NCBI GenBank assembly: GCA_958009055.1
Contig: OY253652.1
Location: 310,001-374,000 of the forward strand
Source: Choricystis sp. odSpoLacu1
Taxonomy: Eukaryota; Chlorophyta; Trebouxiophyceae
Direction of reading: 5' to 3'
Length of the DNA: 64,000 nucleotides
The notes under the pieces are model-generated. The model was not told the DNA's origin, did no database searches, and saw only the letters and a program-made list of their open reading frames with translations. Both the position numbers and the translations under genes were made by a program. Position 1 is the first letter of the stretch, and each line of letters starts with the position of its first letter. This document shows, in pieces, positions 8,847-19,812 of this stretch.

Positions 8847-11474
8847 GTGGACTGCGCCGCTGTGTGCCTGCACGCCTCGCCCGCGCCTTCACACATGCAC
8901 CCAACTCTGCGCCCGCTGCGCCCGCTGGCGGCCGCCCCGCGCGCCGCGCCGCGCGCAGCACGACCTGCAGTTGCTCTTCGGCCACATGCGCACCACCGAC
9001 GGCCACGCGCGCTGACCCTGGCTCGCGCGGGGCCGCCCGCACGCGGCACGTCGCCCCGCCCCCCCGCCGGCGCGGCGGTGTGGGACGCGGTGGACGTGGT
9101 GGCCACGCTGGGAGCGGTGGCGGGGGCCCTGGCGTTTGTGGCGACGCAGGAGGTGTTTAGAAATGCGGGGGGAGGAGGGCGGGGGGGCGCCCAATTGCGG
9201 GGCGACAGCGTGGCGCTCGACTCACCGACCTCCCCTCCCACTCAGGCCCTCCTCCTGACCGCCCCCGCCACCCTGCCCCTGCTCGCCCTGTTTGCCGCCC
9301 GCCGCCGCCAGCGCGCCCTGCTGGCGCTGGCAGCCACCGCCGCCGCCGACGCGGCGGCCGCCGACACCGACGCGGCACTAGAAGACCTGCGTGCCGACGT
9401 GGCGGCCGCCGCCCGCGCCCCGGCGGGCGCCCTGCGCGCGGTGGACGCCAAACTGACGTCGTTGGAGGGTGCCGTGGACAAGGCGGCGGGGGCGGCGCGG
9501 GCTGCCGCGTCAGCGGCGGACGGCGTGGGTGCCAAAGTGTCTCGCGCCGCGGCCGCCCAGCTCGCGGACGCGATGGCCACCCTGCGCCGGGACGTGGTGG
9601 GCGTCGTCACGTCAACCACCTCCTCCTCCACCGCGCTGGCCCCCGCCCTGGACGCCCGCCTGACCGCCGTCGAGCGCGCGCTGGCGTCCCTCTCCGCCGC
9701 GCAGGCGGTCGCCGCGCCCTCCCTCGCGCGCGCAGTCGCCTCCTCCCTGGATGCCGCTGTGGGAGACGTCGTGGACGCGGTGCGAGATGAGGTGGGGGCC
9801 GCCCTGGCCAGCGTGCGGCGGGAGAGTGGGTCGCCCCGCGCTCGCGCCTCGCCCGCGCGCGGCGCCCTCGACACAGAAGTCGTGGACGACGACGCCCCCC
9901 TCCCCCCCAACGCCGTCCTGGCGGCCGCCACCCCGGCCGGCCTGTCCCCCTCCGACCGCGAGTGGCTGGAGGAGAGGCTGCGCTCGCTCGCGGCCGCGCT
10001 GGACGGCGCCGCCGCGCGCCGCGACGGCGACGCGGCCGACACGCTTGCAGCTTTGACGGAAACGGCGGGAGCCCTGGCGGCACGCGACACAACCGTCGCA
10101 TCCTTGGACCCAGACCAGTGGGGCGCCCTGGGGCGGAGGTTGAGTGGGCTGGAGGCGGGTCTCGCTGCAGTGGCAGAACGCCCCCCCCCCGACGTCTCCC
10201 CCCTGGCGGCCGACGTGGCCGCCCTGCGAGCCGCGGTGGACGCGCTGCAGAGTAGGGTCACGTCGGCAGCCGCCGACGCGGCGGCCGCGGCGGCAGCGGC
10301 TGCTGTGTCGACGAGCGGGGGTGGCGGCGACAGCGTGGCCGCAGTCGCGGCCGCTGTTGAAACCGCTCTGGCCCCCGTTGCCACCGCTCTGGACGCGCTG
10401 AGGACGCGCGTGGATGCAGCGGCCGCCGCGGGCGACACCGCCGCGGACGCGGTGGCGTTGCTGAAGCGGGTGGAGGCGGTGGTGGGAGGGTTGGCGGAGA
10501 AGGAGAAAGAAGACGGCACGCCGGCCGACACGCTGGCACCGACGCCGGCTGCACCACCGCTGCCCCCCTCCAAAGATGCGGCCTACACCGCCATGCAGGA
10601 CCTGCTGGCTGCCCGCAACCCGGGCGTCGCAGAGAGAGTGGCGGAACGCAACGAGGCTGCTGCGGGGGCGGAGGCTGCCGCCGCAAGCCCTGCCGCCCCG
10701 CCGTCCGTGCCGCGCCCCCCCATCTCGGCCTGGTTGGCCGACGACGCGCCCCCTCCCGAGCCAGCGCTCGATGAAGACGACACCCCCTCCATCGACGACC
10801 TCGTCGCACGCGGCAAGGCCGCCCTGTGCGACGGCCGCGCACTGCTGCCTCGCCTGGGCGCAGAACCCGCCGCGCGGCGCGCCCTGGACGCCGCCGCAGC
10901 GTCTTTCGAAGCTGCGGTCGCGCTGGATGCAGCATCCGTGACCGCTCTCGGCAACTGGGGCAACGCGCTGGCGGCGCGTGGCGCCCTGGAAGCGTCGGTC
11001 GCTGCCGCTGCCGCCGCCGACGGCGACACTGCCACCGCCTCCTCCGCCGAAGCCGCCGCCGAGGCTGCCTGGGTGGCGGCTGGCGACCGCTACCGCCGCG
11101 TCGCTGAACTGGCCCCCTCCGACGGGCGCGCCCTGGCCAACTGGGCACGCGCTCTCGCAGCACGCGCGGGGCTCTCGCGCGCCTCTGCCGCTGCAGAACG
11201 CCTGCTCGAGTCCGCCGCCGCCAAGCTGGACGCCGTGCTGGCGTCCAACCCGCGCGACGCGCGCGCCGCCCGGGACGCGGGCGTCGTGCTGGTGCGGTTG
11301 GCAGCTGTCAAGCCGGCCAGCAGCGCGGCCGAGCGCGATGCGCTGCGCGATGGGCTGGCCTACCTAGCCGACGCGCGGGCCATGGGGGGGGCGCCAGATG
11401 ATGGCGGAGAAGCGGCGGCCGCTGCCGAAGCGGCGGCGGCGCGGTTGGCAGAGTTGCAGAGGGTGAGGCGGTGA
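8847..11474 (+). CDS. Predicted plastid membrane protein with long Ala-rich helical region and TPR-like C-terminus
   Basis: 875 residues as read. The N-terminus is rich in Arg, Ala, Pro and His and lacks acidic residues, as in plastid transit peptides; Met at 8847 or 8895 could be the start. Two hydrophobic segments flank residues 100-165. The segment 9153-9245 starts GTGTTT, ends CAG and is 93 nt, so it may be an intron that happens to keep the frame (844 residues if spliced). A long Ala-rich helical, probably coiled-coil, region fills the middle. From about residue 650 there are repeats of TPR character (ALGNWGNALAARG, ALANWARALAAR, AARDAGVVLVRL). TPRs bind proteins, so a scaffold at a plastid membrane is plausible; no specific gene is recognised. 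It stops at TGA before the convergent CCT gene. Confidence 0.65.
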   Translation: MDCAAVCLHASPAPSHMHPTLRPLRPLAAAPRAAPRAARPAVALRPHAHHRRPRALTLARAGPPARGTSPRPPAGAAVWDAVDVVATLGAVAGALAFVATQEVFRNAGGGGRGGAQLRGDSVALDSPTSPPTQALLLTAPATLPLLALFAARRRQRALLALAATAAADAAAADTDAALEDLRADVAAAARAPAGALRAVDAKLTSLEGAVDKAAGAARAAASAADGVGAKVSRAAAAQLADAMATLRRDVVGVVTSTTSSSTALAPALDARLTAVERALASLSAAQAVAAPSLARAVASSLDAAVGDVVDAVRDEVGAALASVRRESGSPRARASPARGALDTEVVDDDAPLPPNAVLAAATPAGLSPSDREWLEERLRSLAAALDGAAARRDGDAADTLAALTETAGALAARDTTVASLDPDQWGALGRRLSGLEAGLAAVAERPPPDVSPLAADVAALRAAVDALQSRVTSAAADAAAAAAAAAVSTSGGGGDSVAAVAAAVETALAPVATALDALRTRVDAAAAAGDTAADAVALLKRVEAVVGGLAEKEKEDGTPADTLAPTPAAPPLPPSKDAAYTAMQDLLAARNPGVAERVAERNEAAAGAEAAAASPAAPPSVPRPPISAWLADDAPPPEPALDEDDTPSIDDLVARGKAALCDGRALLPRLGAEPAARRALDAAAASFEAAVALDAASVTALGNWGNALAARGALEASVAAAAAADGDTATASSAEAAAEAAWVAAGDRYRRVAELAPSDGRALANWARALAARAGLSRASAAAERLLESAAAKLDAVLASNPRDARAARDAGVVLVRLAAVKPASSAAERDALRDGLAYLADARAMGGAPDDGGEAAAAAEAAAARLAELQRVRR

Positions 11475-11513
11475 TTTGTGTTTTTTGTTGTTGTTTCAAA
11501 TAAGGAAAAAACT

Positions 11514-11518
11514 TTACA
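11514..11518 (-). terminator. TGTAA poly(A) signal
   Basis: TGTAA on the minus strand about 89 nt past the stop of the cytidylyltransferase gene. Confidence 0.45.
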
Positions 11519-11606
11519 ACTCCTAACGAGATCGTGATGTTTGTTGTGTGTGCATGTGAAATGGGCACGCGCTTTGGAAAACGATGCGAAAAAAAGAGTC
11601 TGCAAC

Positions 11607-12894
11607 TCACGCCGCGCGGCGCGCGCGGCCGCCGCGCGGCGTGGCGACACCGCCTCCCCGCACACCTGCAGCACCCTTCTTCCCGCCCGCTTTGGGCTTG
11701 CCCGCCTTGGGCTTGCCCAGGCGCAGCCGGGAGCGCAGTGCGTCCTCGAACCGCGCGTAGCCGTCCTCAAAGGCGGCGACAAAGCCTGAGACGGCGCGGT
11801 CGGCGGCCGCGGTGGCGCGCGCACCCAGCGTGCCAGAGATGACGCCGTCCACCACAGCCTCCACCCCCACCGCAAACTCTTTGAGCCCCGCCTCCACATC
11901 CGCGCCGCCCGCCAGCACGGCGCGCACGGGGGACGCGACCCGGGCGGCGACCGCGGTCCGCTCGCGCGCAGCCGCGACGGCGGCCGAAACAGCGGCCCGC
12001 GCGCGCAGGCGTTGAGCAGTGACGAGGGACACCCCCAGATCATGCCGCGAGTACCCACGCGACAGGTTGCGCAGCACGTAGTCGTTGTAGCCGCGCAGGA
12101 TGCGCAGGATGATGTCAGATGTCGAGACACCATCCGTGCGCACTGTCTCCTTGAACTTGCCCATCGCTTTGACGGGGCCATAGACGTCCCCCCCACCCGC
12201 CTGGCCAGACGCGTCTGAATACGGCAACGCATCGTGCGCCACAAAGTCGATGGCGTGGGCGTCGACAAAGGCGGGGGTGATGACCCAGGGCGCGTTAGGG
12301 ACGACTTCGTTGACCCACTTGCAGTGGCGCAGCGACTCGTAGCGCTCTGTTTCAGTGAACACGGTCTTGCCCTTGTAGGCGTGGGTGTCGGCATCGTTGC
12401 AGCAGCCGACCATGAGGTAGGTGTTGGGGAAGCTGGGTGTGGGGTGGGGTGGGTGGGCGCGGAACAAAGGGCGGGGGGACTGCTCTCGGCGCTCTCTCAC
12501 CCACACACGCAGCCCAAACCACACACACTCACAGTTTCTTGGCCTGCTCCAGCGCGCGCGCGTGGCCAAAGTGGAAGAGGTCGAAGATGCCTGGGGAGGG
12601 GAGGAAGGGCGGGAATGGGAAAAAACAGGGCGCGATTCGGCGTCTTGACCAGCGCCCCCCTGTGGGCACCCGACTCTCGCCCTGGTGAGCCCCCGCACCC
12701 ACCCCACCACACACACACTCACCGTCCGCATACACGCGCACCGGCCGCTCCTCCCCCGCGGCCGATGCTTCGCCGCGCGACGTGGACGCGCAGCCGCCCG
12801 CGGGCGCGGCCGCGCGCGCCTTGCTTCTGGCCGGCGCCTTGGAGGGGGACGTGGGGGCGCGTGCCGACGGTGGGGCGCGTCGGCGGGGCGCCAT
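11607..12894 (-). CDS. CTP:phosphocholine cytidylyltransferase
   Basis: Makes CDP-choline from CTP and phosphocholine, the rate-limiting step of Kennedy-pathway phosphatidylcholine synthesis. Three exons (12894-12723, 12590-12533, 12432-11607) give 351 residues with matching phases. The first 50 residues are Arg/Ala/Pro-rich and unconserved. The catalytic core begins [20 protein letters not shown], with the nucleotidyltransferase signature HxGH at 64-67, continues through [23 protein letters not shown] sequence (here KWVNEV) and DFVAHD, and ends at [14 protein letters not shown], the second CTP-binding motif. After the core come Ala-rich helices that may bind membranes and a basic [13 protein letters not shown] tail. 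PCYT1 versus ethanolamine-type: the RTxGVSTSDI motif and single catalytic domain favour choline. Confidence 0.9.
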
Positions 12895-13004
12895 GGCTGG
12901 TGACGAGGGGTGCGGCGGGAAGGGAGGCGAGAGTGGAGCGAAACGGTCACGTCTTCGCTATCTCACTCCTCGCTGTGCCACAACCCCGCCGACGCTTGGT
13001 TTCG

Positions 13005-13472
13005 ATGCGTCCCGCCGTGCTCCGTCCACCGCGAGGTGGCCTGCGCACCTCGCCGCGCACCTCCCGCGTCGTCCTCGCCCTCACCCCCGACTTTGCGCCC
13101 ACCCCCCCTTCCACCGCCATCGTTGTCGGCGCGGTCGTTCCGGTCGCCGTCTTCCTTTACGGCTTGGCCGAGTTCACCAAGCGCGTCATCATCCAGAGGC
13201 GGTGCGCCGTGTGTGCTGGGTCGGGCCTGGTGCCTGCTGCCTCCAACGGCCGCCTCGTCAAGTGCCGCGAGTGTGGCGGCTTCTTTCCGTGGACGAGCGC
13301 GGCCCGCTTCTTTGAAGCCACCACCCGCCCTGGCAACGGGGGGCCGTTGCTCGTGCCGCGTGGCCAGAGTGGGCGCCTGTCGTACCGTGTGCCCAGTGTG
13401 GAGGAGGCGGCTGAAGCCAGGCGGCGGGTGGCGCGCCGCGGTGAGAGCGGCGACGACGAGGAGAGCGAGTGA
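13005..13472 (+). CDS. Small membrane protein with a CxxC-CxxC zinc-type motif, possibly plastid
   Basis: 155 residues. It has an Arg-rich N-terminus resembling a transit peptide and one membrane segment (IVVGAVVPVAVFLYGLAEF). The motif CAVCAGSGLV...KCRECGGFFPW follows, two CxxC pairs as in one half of a DnaJ cysteine-rich zinc domain, and the C-terminus is acidic. Proteins of this outline occur in plant and algal plastids, where DnaJ-type zinc domains assist assembly; no specific gene is recognised. The start is chosen as the first in-frame ATG after the 110 bp gap to the divergent cytidylyltransferase gene. Confidence 0.65.
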   Translation: MRPAVLRPPRGGLRTSPRTSRVVLALTPDFAPTPPSTAIVVGAVVPVAVFLYGLAEFTKRVIIQRRCAVCAGSGLVPAASNGRLVKCRECGGFFPWTSAARFFEATTRPGNGGPLLVPRGQSGRLSYRVPSVEEAAEARRRVARRGESGDDEESE

Positions 13473-13669
13473 AAGGTTGTGTTTTCTGGCTCGCCACCGT
13501 TGTTTTTTACGCCGCTCTAGCTGCCCACCCGGCGAGCGTGTGTGCGTGCACACAAGTTAGAGAGGGACAGTGTGTGTATTTTTTTGTAGACTGGATTTGG
13601 TTGGTTTTCGTGCTTTTCATCAACCTCAACCCCCCCATACACCTCTCTCTCCCCTCTTCCTCCCTCTCT

Positions 13670-15209
13670 TCACTCGTTAAGCACGTCCAACAGCCTCACC
13701 GCCGCGGGCGACGCGCCCACCGGCGGCCGCGCCCCCACCACCCGGGCCCGGGTGCCGCCCGGGGTGGTGGCCAGCGCCGACGCGAGGGACGTCAGCCTCG
13801 CCTCAAGATCGTCGATGGACGCCGCCAGGGCGGCGTCCCGCCTGGGCGCGCCCGAGGGCGGGTCGGGTAACGTGGTGGGGGCGGCAGGAGGAGGGGGCGT
13901 CGCGGCCGCGGCCGCAACCGGAGGATCCGCCGGCGGCAGCGCGGCCGTCGCGCGCACACTCACCCTCCGCCCACCCTTCTCCCCCGCCTCCGCCCGCTTG
14001 TGCACATCCACCAGCCTCGCTTCCAGCTTGGCCGCGTACGCGCGGGCGGCGTCCACGTCGGCGTCGCGCGCTGCGAGGGCGGACGCCGCCGCACGTACGC
14101 GCCGCGCGGCCGCCGCGAGCGCGGCCTTGGCCTTGGCCGCCGCTTCACGGCTGGCTTTCCGCTCGGCCGCCAGCTCGGCGCGCAGGGCGGCCGCTTCATC
14201 GGCCGCGGACGCGGCGCGGTCGTCGGCCGCGCGCGCGGCCGCTTCGGCGCGGCGCGCGGCGGCGCGTGCAGCCGCCTCGGCGCGCAGCAGGTCGGCGGGG
14301 GCGGAGGCTTCATCGACGGGGGGTAGGACGGATGCATTGAGGGACGAGGCGGCGCGGTCGTCGCCGTCGCGCTCTCCCGGGGGGAGGGCCGCGACCGCCG
14401 CCACCAGCGCGCGCGCGAGCACACTGTCGACGTCGCCCCCCTCCCCACCAGCCCCGGGCAACCGGGGCGCCGCCGCCTCTCGCGCCGCTTCCGCGTCGGC
14501 AGCAGCAGACAGGTAGAGCGCCTGAAGGCGGGACGTGCGGGAGGCGGCGTCGGCAGCAGCGGCTTCCGCTGTCAACGCGCGTTCGCGCGCTTCATCAGCC
14601 GCCGCCTTGGCCCCCCGGTTGGCGTCCGCCAGGCTCGCGGCCGCCGCGCCCAGCTCCTCCAGGGCGCGCCGGTGGCGGGCCAGCTCGTCGGCGAGGGCGG
14701 CTTCCCGCTCCGCCGCGCGCGCAGACGCGGCGTGCGCGGCGGCTCCCGCGTCGGCGCGCTCCCGGCGCAGGGCGGCGTCCAGCTCGTTGGAGCGGGCCAT
14801 GGCGGCATCCACAGCCGCCTGCAACGCATCATTCTCGGCGGCCAGGGACGCCGCCTTGACGCGCAGGCGCGCGCTGACCACTTCAGTGGGCGGCGGCAGG
14901 GGTGGGGGCGCCGCCGTCGACGTGGCCAGGGCGGCCACGTCGTCAGCGCGGGCGCGGTCCAGCAGGGCGCGCACGGTGGCGCCGGGGGACAGGGGGCGGG
15001 CTGTGAGGGGTGGGGGGGGGGTGTCGAAAGAGGGGATTGGGGTCAACCGCAATTGCGAGCGAATTCAACTTTGGACGCCCCGCGCCGCGTCGCCTCCGCG
15101 TCTCGCGCCACAACTGACGCCCTTATGGACGCAGTGAGGTGTGATGCACACGCTCCAGCCACTCACCGTCACCGGCAGCGGCGCCAGAGGGGGGTGTGGG
15201 CGTTAGCAT
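13670..15209 (-). CDS. Ala-rich coiled-coil protein
   Basis: Two exons (15209-15167 and 15000-13670; GTGAGT donor, ACAG acceptor, phase 1) give 457 residues. The short first exon encodes MLTPTPPSGAAAGD. Residues about 60-350 are nearly continuous alpha-helix dominated by Ala, Arg and Glu with recurring acidic/basic alternation, expected to form a long coiled coil with a break near 210-245. The tail is Pro/Ala-rich and ends with a conserved-looking helix (SIDDLEARLTSLASALA). There is no enzymatic motif. A cytoskeletal, flagellar or scaffold role is possible but not shown. It is divergent from the WD40 gene. Confidence 0.7.
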
Positions 15210-15570
15210 GGGGAGGAGCGCGGATGGGCAAGAGTTTTGGTGTGGCGCTTTGGCTTCGTCGCTCTCGCGCCTCTCACTCGACTCAGTGCGAGTGTGGGAA
15301 AGAAGGCCCCGAACGCGCTGGCGCTGCGTTTGTGGGAGGCAGAGGCAGGCGGGGGGCGCGTCCCAGCGCTGCGCGTTACGTTTTTTGTGTCGAGCAGAGC
15401 CTCTCGCGAGAGACTCACTCTTCGCTCTCTCATCGCTGCCTCGTCTCTCGGTTTCCCTCCCCACCCCCTCGGACCCGCCCTCGGCACCCCCACCTCACCA
15501 CCCCGACACCCGCCACGCGGGCGGTCGGGGTGTGTGAGAGACGAGGGTTTCCCTCTTTTCCTTTCTTGCG
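15210..15570. promoter_or_regulatory. Divergent intergenic region
   Basis: 361 bp between the starts of the coiled-coil gene (-) and the DCAF8-like gene (+). It must hold both 5' UTRs and promoters. I see no open frame of interest, no clear TATA box and no repeat; the last 90 bp before the + start are C-rich. Confidence 0.4.
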
Positions 15571-17618
15571 ATGGACACGTGGCGCGCCCGCCTTGCCCGC
15601 CCCCTGGGCGCCGCCGGCGCCCTCACCTATGTGCGCGGCGCCGCCTCGGATGAAGCCCTGCTCGTCCGCCTCGCTTGTGAGGCTGAACTGCCCCACCCGG
15701 GCGCCGCGGCGGCACTCGCCTGGTCCCCCGGGGGCGGCGTGCTCGCGTCTGCGGGCGAGTGCGGCCGCGTGCGCCTGTGGCCGGCGTGTGGGGGGGGAGC
15801 TGAGGCTCGTGTGATGGACGTGGTGAGTGGTGTGAGTTTTGGGTGAGGAGAGAAAACAGGCGGGGGGGGGACATTGGCACCCGACTCGTCCCTTTCCACC
15901 CCTCTCTCCCTCCCCAGGGCCACACCGCCCCCGTCCTCGCCCTCTCCTTCCTCCCCGACGCCGGCGACTCCCCCCTGCTGCTGACCGCGTCCGCCGACCG
16001 GGCGGTGCGATGTGTGGATGGGGTCAAAGGGGCGGCCCGCGCGTACAGGCTGCACACCGCACGTGTCCGTGCCCTCGCCCCTCTAGACCCCCACGTCGCC
16101 GCCACCGGCTCCGACGACGGCACCGCCGCCCGCCTGGATGTGCGGGCGCCGCCTCCCGGGCCAGGGGTGCCGCCTCCGATCCTGGCAGACTTGCGTGCGC
16201 GCCCGGGGTGCGCGCGCTCTGGCGCGTCGGCCGGCGCGCCCGCGCGCGCGGTCCGCGTGGCCGCCGTCGCCGTCGACGCCGCCCGCCCCTGGCTTCTGGC
16301 CACGGGGGGCAACGACCCCGTGGTGCGCGTGTTTGATGTGCGGGCGGCGGGGCCGGGAGCGGCGCCTGTGGCAGCTTTCGCCCCGTCGCACCTCCTCGCC
16401 GGCCGTGGTCCGCGCGCGGGCGCTGGTGCCGGCGTCACCGGCCTCGTCTTTGCCGACGGCGGCGCCCGCCTGCTGGCGTCGCACGCGGGGGACGCGGTGT
16501 ACGAGTTTGACTGCGTGCGCGACGCGCGCGCGGGGTGGGGCGGCGCCGCCGCGTCGCCGTCGCCTGCGCACCGCCACCGCCGCGCGCCGCGCCGCTCGGC
16601 CGCGCCGCCGCCACGCGCCGACCACCGGTCGGCCTCCCCCGCCCGCGGCGGTCGGGGCGACAGAGTCGCCACCCGCACGCGCGGCGGGGCCGCCCGCTCC
16701 CGGGCGCCGTCGCCCGCGCCTCCGCGCGGCGAGCGGCGCAAGCGCGGGCGCGACGCCCACGGTCCACCCTCCGCCACCGACAACGAACACATCGACGAGA
16801 CAAACGGGGGCGCGTCGCCACCGGTGCCTGTGGCGCGCGCCCAGCGTGGGCCGGGCCCAGTGCCGCCGGCGGCGCGTGGCCCCCCGCGGTCGGCGGGCGC
16901 GCACGCCACGCCGCGCCGCGCCGCGGCACGCGCCGACTCGGCTTCACTGCAAGGTGTCTCCCGCGGCCGCCGCCCCCCGGCCGCCGCCGCCTCCCCCCCC
17001 TATTCCTCCTCCTCCGACGACGACAGCGAGGTTCAACTCGATGGCCGCCACGCGGCTCGGTACGCGGGGCACCGCGCCCTGGGTGCTGCCCGCGGCCTCG
17101 CGCTGGCCGGCGCGCGCGGCGGTTTCCTGGTCGCCCCCTCCGACGACGGCCGCGTCTTCATCTGGCGGCGCAAGGGGCGGGGGGGCAAGCTGGTGGCCAT
17201 GCTGTGCCCGCCGCCGGCGCTGGGGGATGATGGGCAGCCGCTGCCGCCGTCACCGCCGCAGCCGCGCGGCGCCGGCGACCCAGAGGGCGCCCCTCCCCCC
17301 CCATCCCCCGTCCTGACGGTGGCTCCTCACCCCCACGCCCCAGCCCTGGCGTCCGCGTCTGCGGATGGCGTCTTGCGCCTGTGGCGTCCGTCCGCCGATC
17401 AACCCGACACACTCGCCGGCGCGGCGACCATCGCGCGCGCCAACGCGGCGGCAGCAGCCGCACGCTACGGCTCCGCCCGCGCGGCCGGCGCAGGCGATGA
17501 CGCGCGGCGGGCGTGGCTGACCATGGCGGCGGCGGCCGCCGTGGTGGATGTGGGGGCGGGCAGAGTCGGGGCGCGCGGTGACGCCAACGGGCCGCCCGTG
17601 CAGTGTGCGGTCATGTGA
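15571..17618 (+). CDS. DCAF8/WDR42-like WD40 protein
   Basis: Two exons (15571-15822, 15918-17618, phase 0) give 650 residues. WD40 repeats appear as GHTAPVLALSFLPDAGDSPLLLTASADRAVRC, an HTARVRALA...AATGSDDGTAARLDVR repeat, a LLATGGNDPVVRVFDVR repeat, a GVTGLVFADGGARLLAS...VYEFD repeat, YAGHRALGAARGL...SDDGRVFIWRR and a final HPHAPALASASADGVLRLW. The order and wording (FLPxxGD; GGxDxxVRxxDxR; AGHR...SDDGxxFxW; PHPxxPxLASxxxDxxxxLW) match DCAF8, a substrate receptor of CUL4-DDB1 ubiquitin ligases; the LDVR and FDVR ends are typical DDB1-contacting WDxR boxes. An Arg/Ala/Pro-rich disordered insert of about 170 residues separates repeats in the middle. Substrate unknown. Confidence 0.75.
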
Positions 17619-18018
17619 TGGTGGATGGGTGGTGGTGTTGCACACCTGCACGCTGCCCCCACACGCTCGACGCGAAACCAGGCTGCGGTTTCCTTTTTTG
17701 TTTTCTTGTTATTCCAGAGCACTTGATTTTTTTCGTTTCCGCTTGCCCACTTGCAAACATACTTGTCAACATCACGCACTGACGCGCACCCGCGACTTTC
17801 ACACAAGCGTTGCTGCGCAGGCCGAGTCAGAGGCCAGTGTGGGGCGTGTTGCAAACGTGTGTGTGGGAGAAAAAATAACACTCACAAACGACGGCCGTTT
17901 TTGCTGCCGGGGGCTTGTGGAAAGCTCCGCGCACCGGCCGCCCCAACTCTCCCCCATCTCCGCCGGTAACGTGGGCCTTCTGCCTCACCGACGCTGCTCA
18001 CGGCCCAACCCTCCCACA
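17619..18018. other. Intergenic, 3' of WD40 gene and 5' of PfkB gene
   Basis: About 400 bp with lower GC than its surroundings, including T-rich stretches (17688-17735) and an A-rich block near 17871. It probably holds the 3' UTR of the WD40 gene and the promoter of the PfkB gene. No gene or repeat seen. Confidence 0.4.
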
Positions 18019-19651
18019 ATGCGCTGCGCTCCCACCACTTCCGCACGCCCGGCCGCCGCGCCGCCCGCGCGCCGCGCCGCGCCCGCCACCCCCCCTCCCG
18101 CCCGCAACTCACGCTCGGCACGGACGACAAGGTCACACACTGGACGCGCGCCAGCGTTGGCTGCCCCTACCTCGGGGCGAAGGTCCCCGTCGCCGACACG
18201 CTCGCGCGGCGACGGCGGCCGCCGCTACGACTTGCTGGGGCTGGGCCAGGCCATGGTCGACTTTTCGGCGGTGGTGGATGATGCGTTTGTGGCGTCTGTC
18301 GGAGCGGCCAAAGGGGGGCGACGGTGAGCTGTGTGTGGCGGGCGGTGTGTGTTGCATGCGAGCGCCCCCGAGGGGCGTGTGGCGCGTTGGCGCCGCGGCC
18401 GGCGTGGGGCGCCACCCGGCGCACGCCTGCGCCTGGACGCCCGCCTCATCCACGCGCACAGGCTGTGTGTCGTGGATTGTGGGGGCGGGGCGAGTGACGA
18501 GAGGGGGTGGAGGGCGGGAGGCGGGGAGAGGGCGCAAGAGGGGCGAGCGCGCACACGTGTCGGACGGACGGCGGCTGCACGCTCGGCGGTCCCTCCAACA
18601 CTCACCCCCTCTTCTCCCTCCCTCCTCCCCTAGCCTCATCTCCGTCGACGAACGCGGCCAACTGCTGGCCGCACTCGACACCGCCTCCCCCTCCGTCTCC
18701 GCGGGCGGATCCGCCGCCAATACGGTGCGCGCGGTTGCACGCTTGGCAGCCGCCGGCGCGACCGCGCGCTCCCACCCCCGCCTCTCCGTGGGCTGGGCCC
18801 CCGTCGCGGGCCCGGACGCCCAGGGCGCCTTCCACGCGGCCTCCATGGCGGAGGCGGGCGTGGGGGTTGTCGCCCAGGCGGCGACGGTGAGTGTGCACAA
18901 TGGTGCGCCCCCCCACGCGACGGGGACCGTCGTCGTGTTGACGACGCCCGACGCGCAGCGCACGTTCCTGGCCCACGTGGAGTCCCCGCCCGGCCCCCTC
19001 ACCTGGGCGCCGGCCGTGCTCACCGCCGCCTCCCGGTCGCGCGTGCTGCTGGTGGAGGGGTATTTGTGGGAGCTGCCGGGGGCGGAAGCCGCCATTGCGG
19101 CCGCCGTCGACGCCGCGCGCGGTGGCGGCGGCCTCGTCGCCATGACCGCCGGCGACGCGGGCGTCTGCCGCCGCGCGCGGGCCACCATGCTGCGCGCCCT
19201 CGAATCTGGCGCCGCCGACGTGCTCTTTGCCAACCGGGCTGAAGCCGCAGCCCTGCTCGGCTGCGCCGACGGCGACGCGGGGCCCCCCGCCCACGACGCG
19301 GCCGCCGCCCTCGGCACCCACGTCGGCGTCGCCGCCGTCACGGATGGTGCCAACGGGGCGGCGCTGTCCGCGTTGGGCGCGCTGTGCGTCGTGCCCCCCG
19401 TGTGGGGCAAGGAGCCTCCCGTCGACATTAACGGCGCGGGCGACGCGTTTGCTGCCGGTGCCCTGTACGGCCTCCTGGCCGGCCTCCCCATCGCCGCCCT
19501 CGGCCGTGCCGGCGCGCGCGCTGCGGCCGCCGTCATCGCGCGCACGGGGGCCGCGCTGACGGCGGAGGAGGCGGACAGGGTGGTGGCTGCCGTTGGTGCG
19601 AGTGAGCGCGGCGCGTCGGTGTTGCCGTCGAACGTGTTTGGAGAGTTTTGA
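18019..19651 (+). CDS. Plant-type PfkB-family carbohydrate kinase
   Basis: Two exons (18019-18323, 18634-19651, phase 2) give 440 residues. The fold begins with YDLLGLGQAMVDFSAVVDDAFV, then the dipeptide switch GGSAANT, the substrate-lid strand TGTVVVLTTPDAQRTFLAHV, VLLVEGYLWELP, and the ATP and catalytic motif DINGAGDAFAAGALYG (about residue 365; Asp of GAGD is the expected base). The phrases LGLGQAMVDFS, TPDAQRT and VEGYLWELP are those of the plant subgroup of adenosine/ribokinase-like PfkB proteins rather than fructokinase; the sugar or nucleoside substrate is unknown. The Arg/Pro/Ala-rich first 60 residues look like a plastid or mitochondrial presequence. The intron is the longest in the window (310 bp). 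Confidence 0.85.
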
Positions 19652-19737
19652 GAATGAATTTTTTGTTTGCCCGGCCGAGTGATCAACACACACTTGATTG
19701 TTTTCTGCCACTTCTGATGACCGTCTTTTTTTCATGC

Positions 19738-19742
19738 TGTAA
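19738..19742 (+). terminator. TGTAA poly(A) signal
   Basis: TGTAA 86 nt after the TGA stop of the PfkB gene and 70 bp before the next start codon. Confidence 0.55.
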
Positions 19743-19812
19743 CACACACTGAGCGTATTTTTTCTGTCCCACACAAAAAACGAGACAAAGGAAAAAAAAG
19801 GGTCCAGCCGGC

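Noticed and set aside
9242..10573. 443-residue minus-strand open frame
   Set aside because: Shadow of the Ala-rich coding strand (GCN codons read as Ser/Arg/Ala on the other strand); no motif or splice support.
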